From contig MGYJ01000006.1 of NCBI GenBank assembly GCA_001801685.1, positions 6,256 through 70,255 of the forward strand: a stretch of 64,000 nt of DNA. The letters run 5' to 3'. A program made the position numbers and the translations under genes. Numbering within the stretch: position 1 is the first letter of the stretch; each line of letters opens with the position of its first letter. This document shows positions 7,848-16,822 of the stretch, one piece after another. The notes below the pieces were generated by a model. It saw only the letters and a list, made by a program, of their open reading frames with translations. It did no database searches and was not told where the DNA came from. The stretch comes from Gammaproteobacteria bacterium RIFCSPHIGHO2_12_FULL_63_22. GTDB taxonomy: Bacteria > Pseudomonadota > Gammaproteobacteria > Xanthomonadales > Xanthomonadaceae.

Positions 7848-8852
7848 ATGAACATGCGCACCCTGCGCAGGGCTTGCTGCGTCCTGCTTTTCGCACTGAC
7901 CACCCACGCCACCGCGGCCACGCCGGCGCCCGCGTCCTCGCCTTTCCTCGACGCCACTCCCTGTTTCAGCCTCGGCTACGACGACTGGATGGCCAAGCTC
8001 GCGGGCAAGAGCGGTGTCGACGGCGCCAAGATGGCGATGATCCAGGCCAAGTTCCCGCGCAGCAAATACGAAGACGCGCAACAACGCTTCGACTGCAACG
8101 CGATCCGCTATGAAAGCGACGGGCTCACCATCCTGGGCTGGATGGCAGCGCCGAAGCGCGCACCGGGCGGGAAGTTGCCGGTCGTCATTTTCAATCGCGG
8201 CGGCAATGGCAGTTTCGGCGCATTGAAGTTCGCGGACCTGTTCACCCACGTGTTTCCGCTCGCCGACCAGGGCTTCCTGGTGCTCGCCAGCCAGTACCGC
8301 GGCGTGACCGAAACGGAACCTGCAAAATTTGGCGTTGATGAATTCGGCGGCGCCGACGTAAATGATGTTCGCAAGCTGATCGCTGTGGCCGGGCAGATCC
8401 CCAACGCCGATCCGGACAACATCTTCCTCCTTGGTTTCAGCCGCGGCGTGATGCAAGGCTATCTGGCGGCGCGCAACAGCAATCAGATCCGCGCCATGGC
8501 GATGGTCAACGGCGTGGTCGACCTGCAGGCCGACCTCGAATTCCGGCCGGAGATGGAACAGGTGTATCGCGAGCGCATGCCCGACTATGGCGACAAAAAG
8601 GCGCAACTGCTGCGCGAGCGATCGGCGCTGGCCTGGGCCGAGGAGCTGCCGAAGGCAGCGCCGATCCTGCTCATGCATGGCAGCGACGACGAGCGCGTCG
8701 CGCCCGGCAACGGCCTGAAGATGAAACAGCGACTCGATGCGCTGCAGCGACCCAACCGCCTGATCATGTTCGAGGGCGCGGACCACTTCCTCGACCCGGC
8801 GAAGGTGATCGCCGAAGCGGTGGCGTGGTTCCGGGCAAACCTGAGCCGCTGA
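7848..8852 (+). CDS. Secreted alpha/beta hydrolase, S9 peptidase-like
   Basis: A 334-residue exported protein. The signal peptide ends about ATAA. The hydrolase core has VVIFNRGGNG (oxyanion loop), the nucleophile elbow GFSRG, the acid loop LLMHGSDDERV and the catalytic His in GADHFLD, in the order used by prolyl oligopeptidase-type and dienelactone hydrolase-type enzymes. It lacks the N-terminal beta-propeller of full-length S9 peptidases. AAGGA lies about eight bases before ATG 7848. It follows the DUF2975/HTH genes by 20 bases, so it may share their promoter and be controlled by the small HTH regulator. Confidence 0.75.
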   Translation: MNMRTLRRACCVLLFALTTHATAATPAPASSPFLDATPCFSLGYDDWMAKLAGKSGVDGAKMAMIQAKFPRSKYEDAQQRFDCNAIRYESDGLTILGWMAAPKRAPGGKLPVVIFNRGGNGSFGALKFADLFTHVFPLADQGFLVLASQYRGVTETEPAKFGVDEFGGADVNDVRKLIAVAGQIPNADPDNIFLLGFSRGVMQGYLAARNSNQIRAMAMVNGVVDLQADLEFRPEMEQVYRERMPDYGDKKAQLLRERSALAWAEELPKAAPILLMHGSDDERVAPGNGLKMKQRLDALQRPNRLIMFEGADHFLDPAKVIAEAVAWFRANLSR

Positions 8853-8952
8853 AGCACTCAACTTGCAGTCGAAATGCAGGCCGCAACTCCGAACTGTCCG
8901 AAATGTGGCGGTTGGATGAAGACGGGCGGCTGCGGATGCAGGCGCGATAGAA

Positions 8953-10605
8953 CTAAGGGCCAGAAGGTTCGGCAGCCAACAGAGTGGTGGAGCGAACGGA
9001 ATTCCTGCCTGACAGTCGCGGAACAAACATGTCGAGTGAGATCTTGCTATTCCAAACACTTTTGCCAGAGGCATCCGCAATTGCGACATCCAGATCGTAT
9101 TGCGCTGACTTGTCGGATCCGATTCGCACTAGAAAGTGATCGGTTTCACCTGGCTTGATCTGCTGGGAAATGGCTTGCCGCTTTTGATATCCGCTCATTC
9201 CAGACTCAAGAAACAAGTCGTACTGAAAGGTTGGAGGCCCCGGGGCTCCGGTCGGTGGCTGCTCGAGGGATACGAGCGTGGTGAATCTAAACTGTTTGGA
9301 TTGACCCGCCTCGGTATCGTATCTGAGTACCCCTGTTACGCAGGCTGGGGTAGGGTCGCAGACGCGCCTGAATCTGGGTTGTGGAATCCGGCCGCTGGCT
9401 TTGTACTGTCTAATGTCCGAAACAAAGGTGGTTAGCTGCTCGTCTCCCAATCGGACTGCTTCGGAGCTCTCCAGCATTTCCAATCCGGGATTGTCCTCGC
9501 CCAGGTACTCGTTTCCGATTTCCACGAACTGTCGCCTCAATCCAGCCACTACGTTGCTTGGCGGGGGCTTGCTTGGGTGATTGCAGTAAGCGCTTTGTCT
9601 GTCCACATCCAGGCAAGTGATGCCATCAGTCTCGGGGTCGGCGCAGACATCGCCGCCATCGAGGCAGAGCGGCTCCAATCGGGAGCCGCAGTTGACAAGA
9701 TCCGCCTTTAAGGACGCTGGTACAAAACGTCTTATGTCAAATTCCGCTGACGTCTCGATGGTTTCCATTCCCAGGGTGTATGGGAGCACTGTGGGAATCG
9801 CTTCCCCGCATCGATCAGGAAGTTCGAGCGCAAATTGCAGCTGGGGGCGAATCGCTTTTCCCCAGCCCTCGTTGAAGATGTCGGCAATACCAGAGTAACC
9901 GGGCGACCTGACCACAAGGACCGGGTCAGTGTTTATCTTGCTAGCCTTGACATCAAGAACGATCTCGCTCAGCAACACCACCTGGTCGGAGTTGTTCTGC
10001 ACCTTGATTGACAGGATCGGGAAGTCCCACTCGAACGCCGAATAAATGAAATTTATGCCACTAACGTACTCGCCCCTTCCAAGTTTTGTCAGATATGCAG
10101 CCGATGGCTCGATGCGCATGGCCGAGCCGTCTCTCAAATACTGATACTGCACGTAGAGTTGGTTTCCCACGGTGGCATCGAATTTCGTTGGGGAAAGGGC
10201 CGCATCGATCGAGGACTCGCGATCATCCGAAATCAAGGACTTGCCTGAGTAGACGTTGGCACTGACATCCAGCGTGCCTGTGGCATTGAGCAGGACGAGC
10301 GCGATGATCGCCACAACTGCGATGCAAGTAACAATGAAGGCCTGGAAGTAGTATCGATGCGTCCGGGCCTTGATCCAGTTCGCGGCGCTGATGTTCTTGG
10401 GAACAACCGTGTCCATTTCCATCTGAAGGACCCGGAGCCGATCGGCCTCGGGCACCTTTTCAAGATTCGCGAGCAGGTTCTTGTTTCTCGCAACCCTCCA
10501 ACCGAGCACCACATAGGCCGCCAAAGTGAGAACGTAGGCAGTCAGGGCGTAGCCGCTGGTGGCTACGATCGGGAGTGATTCAAGGGCCGTACGGAGAAGC
10601 GACAT
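8953..10605 (-). CDS. Large membrane-anchored protein, unknown function
   Basis: A 550-residue protein with two N-terminal membrane helices (about residues 18-38 and 86-108) joined by a charged loop. A large region follows, probably extracytoplasmic: beta-rich, with several Cys in one cluster (LEPLCLDGGDVCADPETDG, then CLDVD and YCNHP). This resembles a small disulphide-bonded insert. I recognise no family. ATG 10605 was chosen over a TTG at 10611; both follow AAGGAA. It stands alone between a hydrolase gene and a phosphodiesterase gene, with about 100 empty bases on each side. Confidence 0.6.
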   Translation of the reverse strand: MSLLRTALESLPIVATSGYALTAYVLTLAAYVVLGWRVARNKNLLANLEKVPEADRLRVLQMEMDTVVPKNISAANWIKARTHRYYFQAFIVTCIAVVAIIALVLLNATGTLDVSANVYSGKSLISDDRESSIDAALSPTKFDATVGNQLYVQYQYLRDGSAMRIEPSAAYLTKLGRGEYVSGINFIYSAFEWDFPILSIKVQNNSDQVVLLSEIVLDVKASKINTDPVLVVRSPGYSGIADIFNEGWGKAIRPQLQFALELPDRCGEAIPTVLPYTLGMETIETSAEFDIRRFVPASLKADLVNCGSRLEPLCLDGGDVCADPETDGITCLDVDRQSAYCNHPSKPPPSNVVAGLRRQFVEIGNEYLGEDNPGLEMLESSEAVRLGDEQLTTFVSDIRQYKASGRIPQPRFRRVCDPTPACVTGVLRYDTEAGQSKQFRFTTLVSLEQPPTGAPGPPTFQYDLFLESGMSGYQKRQAISQQIKPGETDHFLVRIGSDKSAQYDLDVAIADASGKSVWNSKISLDMFVPRLSGRNSVRSTTLLAAEPSGP

Positions 10606-10740
10606 AGTCAATTCCTTAAGTCAGGGTTGAGCTTCCTTATTCGCGACGGCGAGCGTGGCATGGTGCTGGCGCAGGAACTGCCGAAGCACTGGTAGGCTGG
10701 TTACCTTTCGATACCAGCCCACCAGTGTGGCATTTGAAAA

Positions 10741-12966
10741 TCAATCAGCTACCGGCTCATTGCGATAGCGATCCAACCGGAACTGGAACTCGTAGCGGCC
10801 CTCGCTGAAGTTCCATTTGATCTTGCCGTCGTAACCACTGCGCTTCGGCGGTACATCATCCACGAAGAAGCGGTTCGACGTGTCGTTGGCCGAGGTGTCG
10901 TCGGCCTCCACCAGTTGTACTCCCAGCCGGTCGACGTAGCGCAGCTCCTTCTCGCCGAGTATCTGGGACCAGTCTTCGGTGTCGGACGAATTGTTGCAGT
11001 CGAACGACTTGTCGCCCGCCGCCGGTGCCCGGCGCACTTCGTCGTCGATGGTGAAACGCGTAAACATGTCGTCCGAGCCCAATTCGGGGTTGGTCTCGTC
11101 GCGACAGACCAGCGATCCCACGGTAAGGAAACGCAGGTTGCTGGCGTAGGCAACGCGGATCGTCCGCTCCTGGCTGGGGTCGGGGGTTTCCTGACGGATG
11201 CGAAGATAGCCCTTCGATCCGCTGCCGGCCAGGATGCTGATGGAGCCGTCCGGATTCGTCTTCGGCGTGCCGCTGTCGTTCGACAGGTCGAGGTCCATCA
11301 ACTTGGCCTTCACCTGCGCTCCCAGCCCGGTCGTGGTGAACGCCACGGTCTGGCTTTTGCCGGACGTCGCGTCCCCGACCACGTTGAAGCGGAACCATGC
11401 TTCGTTCTGCCGGCTTGGTGCAGGCGTCTCGGCGGAGGAGAGCTTCGCAGAAGACCGCACGCCGGGAACGAGCAGGCAGGCGTCTTCCCGCGTGGCGCAA
11501 GTATGGCGCCGAACATGCAATGAGTAGTTCGCCTGTGTCGTTCGCAGCATGCCGCGCACCCGCACATAGAAGCGCGCCGGCAGCACAAACTTGTCGTAGC
11601 CGTAGCAGCGACGGGCGCAGGCGGGAACCGTGGCGAGCGTCTTGTTGTACCGGCTTACCGGCGTGGTCAGGTCCTCCGGCAGGTAGACCTCGGCGCGCAC
11701 GTCGTTGCTGTCGCGCCCGATCGAAAACGTTCCGGCTTCGCCAGCATCAACCAAAAACCATTGCAGGGCGTCGGGCGCATGGATGCGAGTGACGTCGGTG
11801 GTGCCTTCGCGATCGACTACTACGCCACTGGGGTTGGCCTCCAGGTCAATGCGCCGCGCGATGCTCGGCGAGCAATGGTGGAAGCCACTCTGGATCGAGG
11901 CATGCACCATGAAATGGTCGCTTTCCAGATTCCGGAAATCTACCGGGTAGGTTACGTGCTGGACGCAGGTGTGCTTGCTTCCGGGCACCCAGGGCGTGGG
12001 GGCGGCAAGGATGTAGTCGAGACGTTCTTCGTCCACCTCGTTGGTGGCCTGCTTGTCCCGATTCGAACTGGTGAAGTGTGCTGTCTCATACATCGAGTTG
12101 GCGAAATAGCCCTCGGTAAAGCGCCGGTCCCATTCCGTCCGGTCTTCCAGGTAAGGCACGTTGAGGTCGCCCAGGAAGAACAGTGTTTCCTGCCCGGACG
12201 GGAGTCGTCCAGGAAGCTGCGGATGAGTCTGCTCGATCAGTTTGCGAACGGCCTTGAACTGTGCAAGCCGCGTGCTGGCGTAGAATTCGCCGTCGTCGGG
12301 ATAGTCGGCCTGCATGTGGGTCAGGACGATGTTGTGTATCTGTTCGCTGTTTCGGTGGCGCAGGCGGACCATCGCGACGCCTTTGGCTGACAGGCAGTCG
12401 TCGTCAGCGCAGGGCTCGTACAGCATGAACGCCACGTGCGGTGTGGTGGCATCCAGTTCGCTGGCCGAGTCCGGCGGCCAACGGTGCCGCGTTTCCGGCA
12501 GCGCCACGAACTCGAAGTCACCCTTCGCGAACAGCATCAAGCCGCTGTCCTCGCCCTTGGGGATAGCTTCGACCTCGGCATTGGCGCCGCCTTCGAAGGC
12601 GCTGGCCCGAATCGTCAACAACGGCGCATCGATGTTGCGCACTTGGTTCGGATAAACGGACGCAAGCCTCTGCGCGAGTATTTTCTTGGCATCTTCGTCC
12701 CAGACTTCGTTAAGGACGATGACGTCGAGATCTTCTTTGTGGTTGAGGATTTCGGTAGCAAGCGTCTTGGCCCACTGTTCCGTTTCCCCGGTTACTTCGC
12801 CCAGGCACTCGACGGCCAGGCCCTCGAAAGGCGGACACTTGAACATCGGCGACAACAGGTAGCTGTTGTACGTCGCAATCCTCAAGCTTCCAGGAGGGAC
12901 GCCCTCTGCATGGGCCGATACGCACGGCAGTAGGCAAGCGAGCGCGAGCGTGGCGAGTGCTTTCAT
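10741..12966 (-). CDS. Secreted endonuclease/exonuclease/phosphatase-fold phosphodiesterase, sphingomyelinase C-like
   Basis: A 741-residue exported protein. After a signal peptide ending about SAHAE, the DNase I-like fold runs to about residue 370. It shows RIATYNSYLLSP, the metal-binding LNEVWDE, FFLGDLNVPY, RLDYILA and the terminal SDHFMVH motif. This pattern and the Cys-rich loops fit the secreted sphingomyelinase C/phospholipase C branch more than DNA nucleases. The C-terminal half (about 370-741) is beta-rich, with paired cysteines, and looks like two or three pre-peptidase C-terminal-type domains (sequences such as FYVRVRG). The family is usually 300-400 residues, so the tail is an extension. 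AAGGA precedes the ATG. Confidence 0.7.
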   Translation of the reverse strand: MKALATLALACLLPCVSAHAEGVPPGSLRIATYNSYLLSPMFKCPPFEGLAVECLGEVTGETEQWAKTLATEILNHKEDLDVIVLNEVWDEDAKKILAQRLASVYPNQVRNIDAPLLTIRASAFEGGANAEVEAIPKGEDSGLMLFAKGDFEFVALPETRHRWPPDSASELDATTPHVAFMLYEPCADDDCLSAKGVAMVRLRHRNSEQIHNIVLTHMQADYPDDGEFYASTRLAQFKAVRKLIEQTHPQLPGRLPSGQETLFFLGDLNVPYLEDRTEWDRRFTEGYFANSMYETAHFTSSNRDKQATNEVDEERLDYILAAPTPWVPGSKHTCVQHVTYPVDFRNLESDHFMVHASIQSGFHHCSPSIARRIDLEANPSGVVVDREGTTDVTRIHAPDALQWFLVDAGEAGTFSIGRDSNDVRAEVYLPEDLTTPVSRYNKTLATVPACARRCYGYDKFVLPARFYVRVRGMLRTTQANYSLHVRRHTCATREDACLLVPGVRSSAKLSSAETPAPSRQNEAWFRFNVVGDATSGKSQTVAFTTTGLGAQVKAKLMDLDLSNDSGTPKTNPDGSISILAGSGSKGYLRIRQETPDPSQERTIRVAYASNLRFLTVGSLVCRDETNPELGSDDMFTRFTIDDEVRRAPAAGDKSFDCNNSSDTEDWSQILGEKELRYVDRLGVQLVEADDTSANDTSNRFFVDDVPPKRSGYDGKIKWNFSEGRYEFQFRLDRYRNEPVAD

Positions 12967-13191
12967 GGCAACGTCCTTTCACAGGAGTTAGCGCCAGTTG
13001 CTGCGACACCGGGGTCAAAAACGCAGGCGCAAGCGTCCCCGATCCAGCCATCTCGTGGCTGAGCATTTCGATTCAGGGTTAGTGCGCAACAACGAATCCG
13101 CTGCCCGACAAATCCCTCTAGGCATTTGTACGTGAGAAGGCTCGCACACAGGCCAGATGGCAAGCCGCTTTGACGGCCGCCGCCAGGCTCT
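12967..13191. other. Intergenic region, nothing recognised
   Basis: About 225 bases between the start of the phosphodiesterase gene and the end of the next minus-strand gene. It should contain the phosphodiesterase promoter. I could not place convincing -35/-10 boxes, and no hairpin with a T-run was seen. Confidence 0.3.
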
Positions 13192-14529
13192 TTATCTCAA
13201 AGGCCACGTAAACGTGTCTTCGCCAGGCTGGCTCCACAGCGGAATCGAAACACTCCGCCCATCCGCAGAAATGCTCGGCTCCCTTCGCAACCCCAGCGAA
13301 GCGGGTCGTTGCTTCAGCACCGCAGGCCAACGCGTCGTATCCGCTTCGCGCTGCCGCAACCAGACAACTGTGCGCGCCAATGCAAGAATCGCTGCCTGGT
13401 CCGTGCGGCGGTCTACGTAGGGTGCGTAGCCGGTGGAGTGAGAAATCGAGGTCAGCATGCAGCTGTAGGGACTGACGATGCTCGCGAAAGTTCCGCATTG
13501 GCCTTGGGCCTTATCCGGCCACGTGCGGGTCGGTTGGTCTTCGCGCATCCGGGCGACGACCTGTTCGCCGCAGAATGCCGACAGGTTTATCGCGGTGCGT
13601 CCTTCGTGGTCCCGCTGATGCATGAAAACCCGGCTTATTGCGCGCTGCCACGTGTTCATGTGGGCATCCCACTTGCCATCCATCTGCGAGCGTGCGAACG
13701 CGAATTCGCTCTTCATCGCGGGACACATGTCGAACTCGGCATCGGTCGAGTCTGCCAGCGCCTTCGTGCACTCTGCCGGTAGCGACTCCTCGGCCGGAAG
13801 CTCGGCGAGCATCTCGCCAAGCAGGAAGACATCACGCCGCACCGTGCCCACCGCAATCATGCTGCCGATCACCGAGTCGTTGTCCGCGCCGAGCCTGCGC
13901 CAGGCGGCGATGTCGTCGCACAGGCCGGAAAGTGCTTCGGTTTTCTGGCCCGTGGCGAACAGTGCGGCAAAGTGGGTGTTGACCAGCCGACGATGCGCAC
14001 TGAATGGCTGTATTGGACTCGTTAGTTCGGCCGAGTCGAGTCCGTAGCGCATGCCATCGAAATTGTGCAGCGCCAACGCATTGGCCAGTCCGCGTTGGCG
14101 CGTCGCGAGCGTGTCCTGCACGTGGGCCAGGTTACCGCGTACAAAAGCCAGGCAGCCCGGCTTCAGCTGCTCGCACAGGCCTGGTCCGTCGTATGGCGTG
14201 TCTTGCAGCAGTGGGTAGCTGGCCAGTGGATGACCGGGCCCGATGGGCGCCTGGCCGCGGGCTGGATCGGCCCGGTAATAGTCTAGCAGCGCCTTGCCAA
14301 CACGTTCCTGCAGTGCAACCGGTACATCATGCTTTTGCAGCCACAACGCGTGGGTCGCATTCCGCCCGCGCACGGGTGCAATCGGCTCCTTGAGCAGCGC
14401 CACGGCCTCGCGCTGGTCGGCTGGCGCCGGCAGCAGGCGGACGACAGTCACCAGCAATAGATAGGCGCCCACCACCGCGGTCGTGATAAGGAACAGCCGG
14501 GTAATCGTCTTGCGAATCAAGGGCGTCAC
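13192..14529 (-). CDS. Membrane-anchored protein, unknown function
   Basis: A 445-residue protein with one N-terminal membrane segment (about residues 10-30) followed by an extracytoplasmic domain that is mainly helical, with several Cys (LCEQLKPGCLAF, LCDD, CPAMKSE, CGTF). There is no catalytic motif I can name. The start codon is GTG. The downstream gene order (36 bases from the MAPEG gene on the same strand) suggests that the two could share a transcript. The C-terminus ends in a beta-strand pair (SISADGRSVSIPLW). Confidence 0.55.
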   Translation of the reverse strand: MTPLIRKTITRLFLITTAVVGAYLLLVTVVRLLPAPADQREAVALLKEPIAPVRGRNATHALWLQKHDVPVALQERVGKALLDYYRADPARGQAPIGPGHPLASYPLLQDTPYDGPGLCEQLKPGCLAFVRGNLAHVQDTLATRQRGLANALALHNFDGMRYGLDSAELTSPIQPFSAHRRLVNTHFAALFATGQKTEALSGLCDDIAAWRRLGADNDSVIGSMIAVGTVRRDVFLLGEMLAELPAEESLPAECTKALADSTDAEFDMCPAMKSEFAFARSQMDGKWDAHMNTWQRAISRVFMHQRDHEGRTAINLSAFCGEQVVARMREDQPTRTWPDKAQGQCGTFASIVSPYSCMLTSISHSTGYAPYVDRRTDQAAILALARTVVWLRQREADTTRWPAVLKQRPASLGLRREPSISADGRSVSIPLWSQPGEDTFTWPLR

Positions 14530-14564
14530 CTCGTGAAGTGTCTGTTGATGCGCAGCGCCTGCGC

Positions 14565-15038
14565 CTATGGGCCTGGCGTCAGCGCCGCCACCAAGGTCCA
14601 GCCCGTCATGAAGATAAGTATCAATGAGCCCACCGTCCAGAACGTCGCCCGCGTCTCGTGGTTGCGCGCGCTCAGGTAGGCAACGAAATGCAGTAGGCGC
14701 GACAGCACATAGCCATACAGCAGCACGCGCGCCAGCATCAATGAAGGTTCGGTCAGCACGAACAGGAAACCGGCGACCAGGAAGTAGGGCAGGTTTTCCA
14801 GGTCGTTCAACTGGATGCGGCGGATGCGATCGACGCGATCGTCAGGCGCGAGTTGCGCCGGGTTCGGTTCGGGATTGAGCGCCGTCTTGCGCAGGTCCTC
14901 GGGCGCGCGGTAGCCGCCTTTCACTTGCATCATCCGCACCACGGTCAGCCAGGACATGGCGACGCCTTTCAATATCATCAGGCAGGCCGCAATCGCGTAC
15001 GTGGCGAACAAGGGGTTTTGCAGACTCAGGATGTCCAT
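14565..15038 (-). CDS. MAPEG family membrane protein (microsomal GST-like)
   Basis: A 157-residue protein with four membrane helices. The signature R-x-x-R-I-x-L-N-D-L-E-N-x-P-Y in the loop before helix 2 (here RIRRIQLNDLENLPYF) is the glutathione-binding motif of MGST1-type MAPEG proteins. It should be an inner-membrane glutathione-dependent transferase or peroxidase. AGGAGAA precedes the ATG. Two soluble GST-like genes are also in the window (15979 and 57647). Confidence 0.85.
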   Translation of the reverse strand: MDILSLQNPLFATYAIAACLMILKGVAMSWLTVVRMMQVKGGYRAPEDLRKTALNPEPNPAQLAPDDRVDRIRRIQLNDLENLPYFLVAGFLFVLTEPSLMLARVLLYGYVLSRLLHFVAYLSARNHETRATFWTVGSLILIFMTGWTLVAALTPGP

Positions 15039-15250
15039 GCCGATTCTCCTGGGCTTGGGTTTCGAAGGCCTAGCTGCCGGCTAGCCTACAGTGCTGGCAG
15101 ATGATTGGCACGGTAGACTCCGCCCATGGCCTCCCTCGACCTCCAGGCCTGGGTCGATCGCGAGCCCGGTTGCGGCCGCCGTCGCGCCGCTGCATGATTC
15201 AGGTCCGCATCACCTCGAACAGACCTTCAACCCCAAAGGAAGCCGGCACC

Positions 15251-15586
15251 ATGAAGAACCTTGCCCTCGTTGCCGTGCTGCTCGGTGTCGTTTCGATGCC
15301 TGCCTCTGCGCAGAACAAATACATCCTGAAGGCGAACACCGCCGTTTCCGAGACGACTGCCCAGGCGCAGGCCGAGAAAGACAAGCAAGCCGCTGCGGAA
15401 AAAACTGCCGACGGCGCCGAAGCCGCGACCGGCGCCACGGGCGCATCAGCAACCGACGCGCCCGCCACGGGTGACGCGGCCACCGCCACCGATGCCGCCA
15501 CTGGCGAAATAGCAATAGACGCCGCGACGGGCGAGCCGGCTACCGATGCCGCTGCGGCACAGGACAAGACTCAAGCCGAGCAGTAA
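15251..15586 (+). CDS. Exported low-complexity Ala/Thr/Asp repeat protein
   Basis: A 111-residue protein. A signal peptide of about 20 residues (cleavage near ASA-Q) is followed by a polar region and then about 60 residues built almost only from A, T, D, G and E. Irregular units such as ATGDAAT, ATDAATG and IDAATGEPATDAA recur. It has no globular core and is probably disordered in the periplasm or at the surface. AAGGAAG is about 10 bases before the ATG. The reverse strand is also open because of the alanine-rich codons. Family unknown. Confidence 0.6.
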   Translation: MKNLALVAVLLGVVSMPASAQNKYILKANTAVSETTAQAQAEKDKQAAAEKTADGAEAATGATGASATDAPATGDAATATDAATGEIAIDAATGEPATDAAAAQDKTQAEQ

Positions 15587-15624
15587 GCCGCTCGGTTTTC
15601 GGATCGGGACAGTCGCGTCGCGGC

Positions 15625-15897
15625 TTACGCCTCGGCGCTTTCATCCTTCGGTGTCAGTTCCGCGACCAGCTCTTCCAACGCGGTGATGTCCGCTTCCAGC
15701 GAGTCATGCAACTCGCCCTGGCGCGTCATCAGCGCTTCGATGCGCTCGGTCTGCTTGAGGTCCTTCAACTCGCCGTCGAACAACATCCACTGCGCGGTGA
15801 GGCGCTCGACGTTGTTCTTGGCGTAGTGGCGCATTTCCTTCAACTGGCTGACCGTGTCGCTAAGGTGGTCGAGCGGGGTCTTGGTATCGGCAGTCAT
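15625..15897 (-). CDS. Small coiled-coil protein
   Basis: A 90-residue, highly charged, alpha-helical protein with clear heptad spacing from about residue 10 to 80 (LSDTVSQLKEMRHYAKN then ERLTAQWMLFDGELKDLKQ and so on). It has no signal peptide and no known catalytic motif. The gene is convergent with the repeat-protein gene. Its function is unknown. It could be a scaffold or an inhibitor-like small protein. Confidence 0.5.
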   Translation of the reverse strand: MTADTKTPLDHLSDTVSQLKEMRHYAKNNVERLTAQWMLFDGELKDLKQTERIEALMTRQGELHDSLEADITALEELVAELTPKDESAEA

Positions 15898-15978
15898 GGC
15901 AGTTCCTTCCGTGGGATAAGTCCACTTCAGGCTACTCGCGTGAAGCTGGCTGCCAACGAAACGGGCTGAATGCGCTAT

Positions 15979-16608
15979 TCAGGGTGACGGAAAATCAAAC
16001 TTGAATTCCGTCGCCCGCGCGGAACTCTTCCGCGCAAACCGCTGCCCGAATGCGCGCAATGCCGGATAGGCATCGAGCGACAGCACTTCGCGAAACTCGA
16101 GGTGCTCGATAAGACAGAACAATGAAACTTCCAGGAAGCTCAAGTCCCGCTCGGGCGGCAGCGTGTCGATCGCCCTGAGGTGATTCATCTCCAGCCAATC
16201 CATCGCGCCCAGCAAACTGGCGCGCAGCTTTACCTGCTGCGCATTGTCAGCCGCCACGCCGGACGCCTTGCCCATGATCAATCCGACTTCGGTGGACATG
16301 GCCGTCAGCACCAGCTCTTGCGCATTGGCGGCCACGGGGCGTTGCAGGTCTTCCGGCCAGACGATGTCCAGGCTCAAGTCGGAACACAGCGCCAGCTCGC
16401 GGCAGATGGGCAGCGAGCCGAACCAGATGCCCGCATCGGTGTGCAGCGTCGGCATCTTCAGGGCTGGGTGGCCGCCGTAATCCAGCGGGTCGGTGGACAA
16501 CAGATCCGCAATGACGTGGAGCTCGAGGTCAATCTCCAGCTCCGCCGCGAAGATCCGCGGGATGCGGGTGAAATGCGAGCTGGAACGGCCTTGCAGGTGC
16601 ATGGGCAT
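15979..16608 (-). CDS. Glutathione S-transferase-like protein
   Basis: A 209-residue protein with a thioredoxin-like N-terminal half (SSHFTRIPRIFAAELEIDLELH, then GHPALKMPTLHTDAGIWFGSLPI, which holds the cis-Pro LKMPTL and the ES/GS-type glutathione loop) and an all-helical C-terminal half. The usual catalytic Ser/Tyr/Cys position carries SSS near residue 9-11. It is divergent, so substrate cannot be inferred. The start is the first of two near-adjacent ATGs. Confidence 0.65.
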   Translation of the reverse strand: MPMHLQGRSSSHFTRIPRIFAAELEIDLELHVIADLLSTDPLDYGGHPALKMPTLHTDAGIWFGSLPICRELALCSDLSLDIVWPEDLQRPVAANAQELVLTAMSTEVGLIMGKASGVAADNAQQVKLRASLLGAMDWLEMNHLRAIDTLPPERDLSFLEVSLFCLIEHLEFREVLSLDAYPALRAFGQRFARKSSARATEFKFDFPSP

Positions 16609-16822
16609 AGGCTAGCAGAACGGCCCGATACCGCTTGCATGCCAAATAGTGCAGTGAGATAGTTTTGGGCGGTCCTCTGCTTTCCGAAGAGCGAGCGGTC
16701 TGGTCCAACAGGCGCGCTGCAGCCCGGGGCTTCGGGAGGTGTTCGGATATTGACTCGGGTCAAGGTGCCATCCGCGCCCACGCGCAGGATGGAAGCGTCC
16801 CTCCCTGCCCGGAGTAAATACG

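Noticed and set aside
7026-9089. Very long minus-strand open frame (687 residues) opposite the DUF2975, HTH and hydrolase genes
   Set aside because: It has low-complexity Arg/His/Gln composition, no start signal, and runs antisense to three genes with clear family motifs and ribosome sites. It is a result of GC-rich codon bias.
8874-9158. Plus-strand frame starting with a CPKCGGWM zinc-ribbon-like motif
   Set aside because: Only the first 25 residues look like a zinc ribbon. The rest is antisense to the 550-residue membrane protein, and there is no ribosome site. It could be a chance match.
16750-16763. TTGAC-TCGG-GTCAA inverted repeat before the 16823 gene
   Set aside because: The symmetric part is short and no -10 box lies at the right distance, so chance is likely.
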